DNA of 64,000 nt, taken from assembly GCF_022760175.1 (NCBI RefSeq), contig NZ_CP094326.1, forward strand, positions 1,848,804 to 1,912,803, written 5' to 3'. The notes under the pieces were generated by a model, which was not told the origin of the DNA, made no database searches, and worked only from the letters and a program-made list of their open reading frames with translations. This document shows positions 56,845-64,000 of the stretch, piece by piece (the stretch's first letter is position 1; every line of letters begins with the position of its first letter). This DNA is from Zhouia spongiae (GTDB taxonomy: Bacteria; Bacteroidota; Bacteroidia; Flavobacteriales; Flavobacteriaceae). The position numbers and the translations under genes are program-made.

Positions 56845-56963
56845 ATAAAGAGGGTGTCTAAAAAGTATTTCAACCCCTCTATAATTTGCGTATTTGAGAA
56901 TAGTTCCCCGATACCTACCCGAATAAAAAGAGGGTGTCTTGACTTTTTAGACACCCTCTTTAT
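56845..56963. mobile_element. MITE-like element with 22-bp perfect terminal inverted repeats
   Basis: Both ends carry the same 22 bases in inverted orientation (56845-56866 and 56942-56963; core AAAGAGGGTGTCTAAAAAG). The interior is too short to encode a transposase. A third, partial copy of the core (56926-56940) pairs with the right end to form a terminator. The GAGGGTGTCTAAAAA type of terminus resembles ends of some IS families of Bacteroidota; no target duplication is evident. Confidence 0.6.
56926..56963 (-). terminator. Terminator of the OmpA/HhH genes inside the element
   Basis: AAAGAGGGTGTCT, eight-base loop, AGACACCCTCTTT, followed on the minus strand by TTTATTC. It ends the transcript of the HhH gene 25 bases after its stop codon. 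Confidence 0.8.
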
Positions 56964-56987
56964 AATCAAAAAAAGTATTTATGGATA

Positions 56988-57401
56988 TTACATACCGGCT
57001 TTTAGAACATCCTGCCACTTTTTGAGTTCGTCCCATTCATTCATTTCTGCCAGTTTTGCCTGCGCCGGCCATGTGTTGGTCATCCTTCTATGGGTTGTAA
57101 AGGCCGGTCCTGCATCAACAATCATTTTCTCCAGAAAGCTATGGGAGGTATTGGCGAGTTGTTGATAACTATGAATTCCCTTTTTATTTAAAAGACCTTC
57201 GATCTTCGGTCCAATCCCTTCTATTTTTGTCAGGTCTTGTTTAGATGTATTTACAGCAGCAACTGCTGCGCCTCCAAAAAGTTGTTTTAACAACCATCCC
57301 AGTATCAATCCAAGGATAAAGGCCGCCAGAAGCCATAAAAACCATGGCCAGAATACATCTGAACCATCACAGGCAGTAGTATTTATTTGTAATAATTTCA
57401 T
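56988..57401 (-). CDS. Membrane-anchored helix-hairpin-helix protein
   Basis: 137 residues: one helix (about 18-42, WPWFLWLLAAFILGLILGWL) and a soluble domain with a helix-hairpin-helix of the DUF4332/RecA-loader-like type (DLTKIEGIGPKIEGLLNKKGIHSYQQLA, about 57-84). Such modules usually bind nucleic acid, but here it is tied to a membrane and sits 26 bases after an ompA-like gene. Role unknown. Confidence 0.78.
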   Translation of the reverse strand: MKLLQINTTACDGSDVFWPWFLWLLAAFILGLILGWLLKQLFGGAAVAAVNTSKQDLTKIEGIGPKIEGLLNKKGIHSYQQLANTSHSFLEKMIVDAGPAFTTHRRMTNTWPAQAKLAEMNEWDELKKWQDVLKAGM

Positions 57402-57427
57402 AATGACAAGTTTTTCGTTTTTAATGT

Positions 57428-58201
57428 TTATTCGGTAATATGTATTTCGACGCGTCGATTCTTCCTTCTGCCTTCTTCTGTATCATTCGATTCAATAGGC
57501 ATAGCCTCACCTTTTGATTGAACGCTTATCTGGCTCTCGTCTACGCCCAGATTGATCAGATGATTTTTAAACTCGATAGCCCTCTTCATCCCAAGCTCCT
57601 CATTATATGCGTCTTCACCTTCATTGCTGGTATGCCCGGTGATCATTATCTTGTCTCCTGTTGATTTCAAAAATGCAGATAACTCGTCAAAAAAGCGAAG
57701 GACATTTTCATTGGTGATCTCTTTATCTGAATCATATTCATAGAACACCAGGGTCTTGTCGAGATGTTCTATGACATCATCATTCCTTGTTACCCATTTG
57801 TACTTTAATTCATGTAGCATGGTTTCTTTGGTAGCTTCGCAATCACCGCCATATCTTGCGGAGGTGTAGATATCCTCAGCAGGCATCTCGGTAAAAAGCA
57901 ATTTAACTTTTTCGGCCCTGTTAACTCCATCTTCCGCTGTTTCCGAGCCGAAATAAGGGCCTGCCAGAAGGAGACTTTTGTTGTCCGTCCGTTCATTTAA
58001 TATTTCCTGTTTCTTTTCCGGCCAAAGATCGTTGGTAATGACATCACCTGTCTCACAATCGAAAATTAAAGGGCCATACTGGACGGCAGCCGGAGCAATG
58101 TCCTCGTCACAACATACTACCGTATCCTTATACCACCGCCAGCTGAACCAGGCCAGTACAAGAAATAGCAGAAATAATAATAATGCTAAGATTTTCTTCA
58201 T
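57428..58201 (-). CDS. OmpA family protein
   Basis: 257 residues: an N-terminal hydrophobic helix (LALLLFLLFLVLAWFSW) that may be a membrane anchor, a middle domain with cysteines, and a C-terminal OmpA peptidoglycan-binding domain (about 150-257; ITGHTSNEGEDAYNEELGMKRA, VQSKGEAMPIES, GRRKNRRVEIHI). It probably links a membrane to the cell wall. It is first in a two-gene unit with the HhH protein gene. Confidence 0.9.
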   Translation of the reverse strand: MKKILALLLFLLFLVLAWFSWRWYKDTVVCCDEDIAPAAVQYGPLIFDCETGDVITNDLWPEKKQEILNERTDNKSLLLAGPYFGSETAEDGVNRAEKVKLLFTEMPAEDIYTSARYGGDCEATKETMLHELKYKWVTRNDDVIEHLDKTLVFYEYDSDKEITNENVLRFFDELSAFLKSTGDKIMITGHTSNEGEDAYNEELGMKRAIEFKNHLINLGVDESQISVQSKGEAMPIESNDTEEGRRKNRRVEIHITE

Positions 58202-58591
58202 GTTGGTTAAAGTTTTAGTTTATGTTAAGATACGTAAAAAATGTTAAAAAAATAGGAGATGGTTTAATAATGGAGGTAAAAAACAATGTAGGGCTGCTCA
58301 ATGGTCGTATTCAATAAAGTGTATCAGTTGTGTTTTGTATCATGTTGTATTTTAGTTATATAGATTGTATTTGGAAGTTGTGTAAGAGACGGTATAAAAT
58401 ATGAAACCCATTACAAGTAAGCTTATGTTTAAATATAAATAAGAAAAAGATGTTTTAAAGAATACGTAAATTATTGTTAAATAATAAGGTGGAGACTATA
58501 GTATGATGAAGTAAAAAGCATTGTAATATTAATAAGGTAATGACGTAAAATGAGGGGGTAAGGGGAAATACCGTTATTATCGCGATGCAAA
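58202..58591. other. AT-rich intergenic region
   Basis: 390 bases, very AT-rich, stop codons in all frames; no promoter, hairpin or repeat that I can support. It precedes an orphan gene pair. Confidence 0.5.
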
Positions 58592-58795
58592 ATGAAGTGT
58601 GGATGTTTTTCAGGAACAGGAGGCCATTGTGGTAAATGCAAAAATTATGATTTACCATGCATAATACATTCTTTGGGCTTTGAATGTAACCAAATGCCAA
58701 TACCGAATAAAAAGTTCCGGGGGGACTTATCATATATGTTTGAATATTCGGGTAATTACACTAACTTTAATGTGTTAAACCCTGATAAACCATAA
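58592..58795 (+). CDS. Small cysteine-rich protein of unknown function
   Basis: 67 residues, not recognised. The N-terminus is Cys/Gly rich (C3, C5, C13, C16, C23; CxC-x7-CxxC), which could bind a metal or be crosslinked; a sixth Cys is at 32, and the tail is Pro/Asn/Tyr-rich without Cys. There is no signal peptide. It lies 55 bases before a second orphan gene on the same strand, in AT-rich DNA. It may be an artefact, but the Cys spacing and lack of any opposing gene favour it. Confidence 0.4.
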   Translation: MKCGCFSGTGGHCGKCKNYDLPCIIHSLGFECNQMPIPNKKFRGDLSYMFEYSGNYTNFNVLNPDKP

Positions 58796-58850
58796 ACTTA
58801 CATTATAGTAGATAGCTTGCATTTTACGAGTCTGATAAATTAAGTTCAAT

Positions 58851-59456
58851 ATGGATAGTTTTTTTAAGCGTATAATTCGGAAAGGTCACGAAGAGTACAG
58901 AATCGAAATAGGGTTCGACGATAACGCTATAATGGATAATTCTGCAAAATTTGAGATTGAAGCAGAGAGGCGAACCTTACCGGATGGTAATTTCGAAAAA
59001 GTTATCCTTGAAATTGATGTGCAATTCGAAAGAAATCAAATTGTGATATCGAACAAAGACCCTCAAAAAGTGCTGGCAACCCTATCTCTGGATACTTATC
59101 TGGAGGAACCCGGGGATTTCGAGGGCAATGGGATCGATTTAGATGATGAGGAGAAGCATATTTTCGATAGTTTTTCAGACGAGGCAGGTGAGCCTTTAGA
59201 GGCTGGGATAGCAGAGACAATGATAGGCTCAATTCCCACAGATCCTTTTTTAGGTTGCCTGATAAAAGGAGCAGTGAGTACACTTGTGGGGCAAATTATC
59301 AGATGTTGGAACAATATGAGACTGAGAAGTGCCCTATCATCATTCCGGGAAAAAGCCCGGGATATCTATGGCTGTTTACGGGAGTATGCTCCAAGAATGT
59401 TATTTACGTTTATGTACCGCAGTGGAAAATGTGTAGTAACTTGTGGATTGTCTTGA
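58851..59456 (+). CDS. Protein of unknown function
   Basis: 201 residues, no family recognised. Residues 1-115 are acidic and beta-like (FEIEAERRTLPDGNFEKVIL); residues 116-145 are Gly/Ile/hydrophobic (AGIAETMIGSIPTDPFLGCL, then IKGAVSTLVGQII), and the C-terminal 50 residues are basic and Cys-bearing, ending CVVTCGLS. The hydrophobic middle could cross or insert in a membrane. The gene has a normal ATG start. Together with the small Cys-rich gene upstream it forms a two-gene orphan unit facing the 2H phosphoesterase gene. Confidence 0.65.
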   Translation: MDSFFKRIIRKGHEEYRIEIGFDDNAIMDNSAKFEIEAERRTLPDGNFEKVILEIDVQFERNQIVISNKDPQKVLATLSLDTYLEEPGDFEGNGIDLDDEEKHIFDSFSDEAGEPLEAGIAETMIGSIPTDPFLGCLIKGAVSTLVGQIIRCWNNMRLRSALSSFREKARDIYGCLREYAPRMLFTFMYRSGKCVVTCGLS

Positions 59457-59532
59457 TGAGATGCCTGTCTGTAGTCAGTGTGGTAAACTTATTGCCCAAT
59501 CTTGTCTTTTTGTGATCATCAGGGCGTGTTCT

Positions 59533-60213
59533 TTATATTTCAAATTCGTACAGCTTCTTCACACGTTCTTTTCTTTGGTACCAATCGTTAGAAACAAACT
59601 CCAGCTTTTTTACTTCGAAAGAGCCAAAATCGTGGTTTGAGTATTGATCAATTATTTTTAAGAAGCTGTCTTTTTGTTCAAAATGTTTTCTGAATCGTAC
59701 AATTGTCGAATGAGCCGTTTGAATGGGGTACCTTTTATCTAAACTCTGTTCGAGAGGAGCGTTTTTAAATGCAGATCTCAGTTTGTTCCTGATTTCGTTC
59801 AGCAAGTCATTACTCATAAATCCTTGTAACATAATACAAGAACTGGATGCTGTTAAGCCTTTAAACCGGATTTTAAGGTTTTGATGAGCTGGTAAGCACC
59901 CTTGTATTAGTTCAATGTATTTTGGAAGTTCGATGGTTTTAATGTGAAAACCTTCATAGCATGATATTATAGACATGACTGTGATATGAATATCAGAACC
60001 TGGATAATAATATTGATTGGGTTCAACTCTTTTTAATTCGTTCAGTAATTTTTGAATATTGTCTTTTATTATATCCGGAGGCCTGATGAGAAGCGTTATT
60101 CCGAATCTTTGGTCAGATTTCAGGTCTATTAAATGATCGATCTCGTATTTGTCGGAAGAGATCATATCAATGGATTCGTTATATAATTTCTTATAATGTT
60201 CTTTTAGATCCAT
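59533..60213 (-). CDS. 2H phosphoesterase superfamily protein (2'-5' RNA ligase-like)
   Basis: 226 residues with the two H-x-T/S-x motifs that define the superfamily: His76 (DIHITVMS) and His168 (AHSTIVRF). Each lies on a strand of the expected bilobal fold. Members act on 2'-5' bonds or cyclic phosphates in RNA and nucleotides; a specific substrate is not evident. Single gene. Confidence 0.8.
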   Translation of the reverse strand: MDLKEHYKKLYNESIDMISSDKYEIDHLIDLKSDQRFGITLLIRPPDIIKDNIQKLLNELKRVEPNQYYYPGSDIHITVMSIISCYEGFHIKTIELPKYIELIQGCLPAHQNLKIRFKGLTASSSCIMLQGFMSNDLLNEIRNKLRSAFKNAPLEQSLDKRYPIQTAHSTIVRFRKHFEQKDSFLKIIDQYSNHDFGSFEVKKLEFVSNDWYQRKERVKKLYEFEI

Positions 60214-60315
60214 TTTGTGTCCAGCTTGTGAGTGTAATATTTTTCTTCCTCGAATATAATTTTCAGGATTTCAGGGAAACGCGACGAACCATACACAGGA
60301 AGAGGACATTATACC

Positions 60316-61119
60316 TTAATATCTTGAAAAATCTATTTGGTATTTGATGTCATTATCCTGCGGATTTTTAAATAAGAAAATCATTTTGTTTTCGTTGAGC
60401 TCCAGTAAAGTAGCCTCTCTTTTGTAGTTTCCTTCAATCACCAGTAGCATATCGTCTAAGTCAAGATGCCATAAACCCTGTTCGTGTATAGTATTTCCTG
60501 AAGATATACGAAATGTGCCATCGTTGTTAAAACTTACTTTTGCGTTTTCATACAACGCATTAGGAATTGAACCATTTCTAATATATTTAAATCCATCCAT
60601 ACTATATAATCGTGCCCACACCAGATCATATTTCCAGTCTTTGGAGATCAGGTCGCTCCGGTTTGTTGCTTCGTCATGTTCTTTAACGAAACTGTATGTT
60701 ACTTTATGGCCTGAAGCAGGTTCTATCGAATAAGACAAACTATCCCCGGAAATACGATCTATAAAATAACGACGTTCGTTAGCCATGCCTTTTGCTATTA
60801 TAACAGAATCTTTTAAAGAGCTCAACTCCCAGGTGAATAGATGAATGCTGCCATCATTTGCAGATATACGAACCGTTTGGTCATCCTTATAGAGTATTCG
60901 TTCGTTATGGGTGTCATTCTCCATACCATTAGATGTACTTCTCTCATATAACACCATATCGTTTAATACCGTTCTTACCGGCATCCATCTGTTCGTAAGC
61001 TGTTCTTCTACGGTTATCGAATCAGGGATGTCGTCAATTACCGTGTTATTGCTTTCAGAACACGATACAAATAAGATAATTACTGTTGCAGAAATGAGTG
61101 TTTTGGCTGTTTTTATCAT
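60316..61119 (-). CDS. Lipoprotein of unknown function, lipocalin-like repeats
   Basis: 267 residues from the ATG at 61119 (a TTG at 61134 would add five). Lipobox ILFVSC near residue 20. Two related beta-rich halves: TNRWMPVRTVLND ... and SKDWKYDLVWARL ..., each beginning with the W-containing opening of lipocalin-like domains and containing an F/V-x-F-x-x-D-G-T-type strand (VSFNNDGTFRIS). Not otherwise recognised. Confidence 0.7.
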   Translation of the reverse strand: MIKTAKTLISATVIILFVSCSESNNTVIDDIPDSITVEEQLTNRWMPVRTVLNDMVLYERSTSNGMENDTHNERILYKDDQTVRISANDGSIHLFTWELSSLKDSVIIAKGMANERRYFIDRISGDSLSYSIEPASGHKVTYSFVKEHDEATNRSDLISKDWKYDLVWARLYSMDGFKYIRNGSIPNALYENAKVSFNNDGTFRISSGNTIHEQGLWHLDLDDMLLVIEGNYKREATLLELNENKMIFLFKNPQDNDIKYQIDFSRY

Positions 61120-61162
61120 AAAGCAGGATTTCAATGTTTGGTTTTAAAATATGGTAATAATT

Positions 61163-61642
61163 TTATAGTTCTATAATAACCAGGTATTGGAGCGAAGAAA
61201 TTTCCTTAAACTCAAGTGTCTTATTGTTCGAGTCGGCTCCTATAGGTTTAAAATAAGTTAAATCACAGGGGATTTTTGTTAGTGCTGCAGTAAAATCTAC
61301 ATCAATAGGATCTAGGTCGTCCAAATGGATGGTGTAGCGAAATTTAGATTCTCTTGGTATAAATAACGAGAGAGTGTTATCGAGTGCTCTGGCCTCCGAA
61401 TCCGGTTCCGCATTTTCATCAGCAGGAATAAACCGAAAACCTGCACCCGGAAAATCTCCCTCCACAGTTATACGCTCAGGGTCAACAGTCCCGTTTTCAA
61501 TTAGGTTGTTGCCTGTAGCATCTGCGATACGAATGTACAATTCAGGAAATGCAGGGTCAAAAAGGGTACAGTCAATCGCATCATTATTTGAACAACTCAG
61601 GCATAACAGTCCGATCAGAAAGAACGTTGAAAAAAATTTCAT
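61163..61642 (-). CDS. Lipoprotein of unknown function
   Basis: 159 residues with lipobox LLCLSC (Cys17). The rest is short beta strands and acidic loops (YIRIADATGNNLIENG), with two further cysteines in DCTLFDP and KIPCDLTYF. Small secreted proteins of this kind are common in Flavobacteriaceae and have no known role. It lies 43 bases upstream of the preceding lipoprotein gene on the same strand. Confidence 0.72.
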   Translation of the reverse strand: MKFFSTFFLIGLLCLSCSNNDAIDCTLFDPAFPELYIRIADATGNNLIENGTVDPERITVEGDFPGAGFRFIPADENAEPDSEARALDNTLSLFIPRESKFRYTIHLDDLDPIDVDFTAALTKIPCDLTYFKPIGADSNNKTLEFKEISSLQYLVIIEL

Positions 61643-62002
61643 GCTTCTGTTTTTTAGAAGATGCCGATGTTGCCCATTGGTTGCGTCAACGCACTATAAA
61701 TTGTAATTCGTTGTGCCTGATGTACAGATCGGCAGGAAGCCCCTAATGTTTAATCAATGACTTGCGCAAGGCTTGCCATCTTAGAGATGGTTTTATGTTA
61801 ACGTGAGTTCGGTTTATTCTCGATTGATGACAATCGTTTATTAATGCTTTTATGGCAGGTCTGGCTTTTCGGCTATCGGATAAACCAACGTAGATCCCTT
61901 ATTTTAAAGGTATTTGGTTCAATAACTTCCCGAATGTGCCCGAAGCATACTTGTATGATACTGTATTAGATCAATGCCTTGGCATGGTAAACTCATGTTC
62001 TA
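61643..62002. other. Intergenic region, nothing recognised
   Basis: 360 bases between two minus-strand genes. A short match to the repeat family (GGCTATCGGATAAA near 61870) is too brief to call. No promoter or terminator is clear. Confidence 0.4.
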
Positions 62003-63424
62003 TTAATTTTTTAAGCTATTCAGGAATTCTTTCCAGTGATACGTTTCCTTATGGGCATTATTCCATTTCCCGACACGAGAAAGCATAGCATCAATTTTGT
62101 TTCTGTCCACCCATTTACCATTCACAAAAACACCTGAAATTTCCTGTGTATTGCTGATGTTATCCAAAGGGTTCTGATCTAATAAAATTAAATCTGCAAA
62201 CTTACCTGTTTCAATAGTTCCTATTTTGTCGTCAATTCCGAGCCATTCAGCGCCTAACCGGGTTGCAGAAGCCAGTGCTTCTTCATTTGTTAAGCCGGCA
62301 TCTGCTAACAATTCAAGTTCGTTATGAAGTGAAAACCCCCAGACAATCCCGGAAGTTCCTGCATCTGTTCCGGCTACCATAGGAACCCCTTCCTTTTTAA
62401 AAGCCTTAACGATCTTAACATGGAACTCAACGAGTTTATCGAAATAAGCAATACGTTTAGCACTGGTACCCTTATTATATTGATTAGAGACAATCCATTT
62501 GCTTTGCATTAAGGGATGTACATATTTAAAGCTTTCAAGGTTCCGAACGCTATCTAGTGAGCGGGCCTGTTTGGCTATGTACACAAGATTGGATAAGTTC
62601 GGAATTAACCAGGTGCCGTTCTTTTTACTCATTTTAGCAAACCTTTCAGCTTCTTTATCCGTATACTCATCTGTTTGCTTAGAGAATTCTTCTGCATGGG
62701 CAACCAAATCAAAATGAGGCACAAAAGCTTCTTCCGTATGCCCTTCAAATGCATTTGGGATATGTCCGACGACTTTCATATTTTGCTTTTCAGCTTCATC
62801 TACAATTGCTTTAAAGGTCTCCTTTTCAAGTTGTGAATATACTTTTACAAATTCATAACCCTCACCTTTTGCAAGCCTGACAGTCTGTCTTCCATCAGAT
62901 GGTGTTGTTGCAGTCATATTAGCATTGCCTCCGTCTATTAATGCTGCCAAAGCGATTCTTGGCCCTATAACATTACCTCTTATTATTTCGTTTCGCTGCC
63001 CGATATGTTCTGCTCTTGCACTTAATTCAAATACAGTAGTAACCCCGTTTGCTACATACAGCGTCATAAAATTTTGTGTATCAAAATGCATTGCGGGACC
63101 TTTTGTAGGATACGATATATACGGCCCGTCCACCAGGTTATGGACGTGCATATCAATAAGCCCGGGAATGAGCCATTTTCCTTTTCCGTTTATGGTTTTT
63201 GCATTTGCTGGAATAGGACCATTAATAGACTGTATGATCTTGTCTTTAATTACAATTGTAGCATTTTCAATGACTTTATTATCCTTGGTCATCGGAATTA
63301 TATTCACCTTCTTTATGACATAAGTGTCATTTTCCGGATCGTTTTTTTCTAATTGTGTTTTGTTCTGCGCATTTAAATTTATACCGATAAATGCAAGTAG
63401 TGTCAGAAGTTTAAAGTATTTCAT
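62003..63424 (-). CDS. Exported amidohydrolase
   Basis: Metal-dependent hydrolase of the imidazolonepropionase/prolidase-like amidohydrolase type, 473 residues, with a signal peptide ending at LNAQ. Metal ligands: LIDMHVHNL near residue 95, His in VVGHIPN and DLVAHAEE, Asp in MVAGTDAGTSG. The C-terminal closing signature is IGTIETGKFADLILLDQNPL. Possible substrates are cyclic amides or X-Pro dipeptides; not resolved. Upstream bases 63425-63603 hold a weak TAGTTTTG (63567-63560, minus). Confidence 0.9.
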   Translation of the reverse strand: MKYFKLLTLLAFIGINLNAQNKTQLEKNDPENDTYVIKKVNIIPMTKDNKVIENATIVIKDKIIQSINGPIPANAKTINGKGKWLIPGLIDMHVHNLVDGPYISYPTKGPAMHFDTQNFMTLYVANGVTTVFELSARAEHIGQRNEIIRGNVIGPRIALAALIDGGNANMTATTPSDGRQTVRLAKGEGYEFVKVYSQLEKETFKAIVDEAEKQNMKVVGHIPNAFEGHTEEAFVPHFDLVAHAEEFSKQTDEYTDKEAERFAKMSKKNGTWLIPNLSNLVYIAKQARSLDSVRNLESFKYVHPLMQSKWIVSNQYNKGTSAKRIAYFDKLVEFHVKIVKAFKKEGVPMVAGTDAGTSGIVWGFSLHNELELLADAGLTNEEALASATRLGAEWLGIDDKIGTIETGKFADLILLDQNPLDNISNTQEISGVFVNGKWVDRNKIDAMLSRVGKWNNAHKETYHWKEFLNSLKN

Positions 63425-63603
63425 TTTAATTTTTGATTGATGATTATTTTAATGATAAGACGACAATTTTGCGTATTGTTACAGTTTTCAGGACCGTGGT
63501 AAATACATGAAAAGAAATCGAAACTTATATAGATATGCCCATTTAACAGCTTTTTTTGACAAAACTAAGACTATAAAAAAGACAGAAATTGTAAAAAAAC
63601 GAA

Positions 63604-64000
63604 CTACTCCTTAAATGACAAGACATAATTATCCGGGTCGAATTTACCCGGAGTTATTTTAGAAAACTGATAAAAATTATTAATAAAATGTGATTGGTCG
63701 TTGTATCCGGACTTATAACCAACCGAAGTCAGCGAGTCTTTTTGTTCGTTAAAAGCTATTTCATCAACAGAGTTTCTGAACTGAATTATTTTTGAAAATT
63801 GTTTAGGTGTCAATCCTGTTGCTTTTTTAAAACTGGATTGAATCCACCGGTCTGAATAGCCACTGTTTTTTAGTATGGCAGCGATTTTGCAGTTTCCATT
63901 ATCAGCTATGATCTTTCTGCATATCACTTCAATCGCATTTTGCTCGCTGTTATGTTTTTCAAAGTTGAGAAAATAGTTTTCTGTTGTTTCAATAACATCT
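63604..64000 (-). CDS. AraC family regulator, N-terminal part outside window
   Basis: The frame stays open to the window edge; only the C-terminal DNA-binding domain is seen (both helix-turn-helix units: KIAAILKNSGYSDRWIQSSFKKATGLTPKQF and LTSVGYKSGYNDQSHFINNF, each within 35 residues). The effector domain lies beyond 64000. The GTG at 63927 is not the true start, since the frame continues upstream of it. Confidence 0.85.
   Translation of the reverse strand, partial: DVIETTENYFLNFEKHNSEQNAIEVICRKIIADNGNCKIAAILKNSGYSDRWIQSSFKKATGLTPKQFSKIIQFRNSVDEIAFNEQKDSLTSVGYKSGYNDQSHFINNFYQFSKITPGKFDPDNYVLSFKE

Larger units (their letters stand above)
56518..56987. other. Intergenic region with repeat copy B and a MITE-like element
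   Basis: 470 bases without a gene. It holds copy B of the dispersed repeat (56699-56792) and the 119-bp inverted-terminal-repeat element (56845-56963), both listed separately. Confidence 0.65.

Noticed and set aside
58455-58733. 92-codon minus-strand frame
   Set aside because: AT-rich DNA read as hydrophobic residues, overlapping the small Cys-rich gene; no start signal.
59443-59640. Short frame with a CSQCGK zinc-ribbon-like sequence
   Set aside because: It overlaps the end of 58851-59456 and runs antisense into the 2H phosphoesterase gene; no support for a gene.
61860-61890. Fourth copy of the dispersed repeat
   Set aside because: Only about 13 bases match; not above chance in my reading.

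Overview
The window comes from the chromosome of a gliding or T9SS-bearing member of the Bacteroidota, most likely family Flavobacteriaceae. The grounds are gldJ and porV, two SusC/SusD pairs, a PafA-type alkaline phosphatase, an AT-rich sequence with weak Shine-Dalgarno signals, and many promoters of the Bacteroidota type (TTG, 17-23 bases, TAnnTTTG). I cannot name the species. No rRNA, CRISPR array, prophage or intact insertion sequence is visible.

Layout. 1-8030: the end of an RDD membrane protein, then glutamate synthase (gltB-gltD) and an acyl-CoA dehydrogenase on the minus strand. 8299-14097: a Glu/Leu/Phe/Val-type dehydrogenase, an NhaD Na+/H+ antiporter, an ExbB-ExbD-TonB energising operon and folC. 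14139-14377: a tandem tRNA-Val pair with its own promoter and terminator. 14440-21202: a membrane-anchored AraC regulator followed by a first SusC/SusD pair. 21696-31455: a second, differently regulated SusC/SusD locus (ECF sigma, FecR anti-sigma, SusC with STN signalling domain, SusD-like lipoprotein), then a Tat-exported phosphocholine-type phospholipase C. 31624-39507: murF, gldJ, porV, cdd, pdhA and pdhC; porU, which sits between gldJ and porV in Flavobacterium johnsoniae, is not there. 39599-44453: a co-oriented set of M28 peptidase, SDR, SprT-like protein, mannose-1-phosphate guanylyltransferase and a DUF389 membrane protein. 44479-46062: a minimal Mla-like ABC transporter. 46284-50945: alkaline phosphatase pafA, a VOC protein and katG. 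51162-64000: an accessory-looking stretch with an esterase and outer-membrane protein pair, LytTR, SMR and Crp genes, a thioredoxin-like lipoprotein, OmpA and helix-hairpin-helix proteins, two orphan genes, a 2H phosphoesterase, lipoproteins, an amidohydrolase and the end of an AraC regulator.

How it fits together. The outer-membrane theme is strong: two SusCD transporters, their likely energiser (ExbBD-TonB), T9SS parts (GldJ, PorV), a lipid-transport ABC and secreted hydrolases. Phospholipase C plus PafA would together release phosphate from phospholipid head groups, and the sigma/FecR/STN genes give the second SusCD locus a substrate-sensing circuit. Whether that transporter takes up a phospholipid-derived compound is inference.

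The least explained DNA lies between genes: a 119-bp element with perfect 22-bp inverted termini (56845-56963), a dispersed repeat family that flanks the thioredoxin-like gene and recurs 34 kb away, a hairpin between susC and susD, a direct-repeat operator candidate upstream of the first susC, and an orphan gene pair at 58592-59456.
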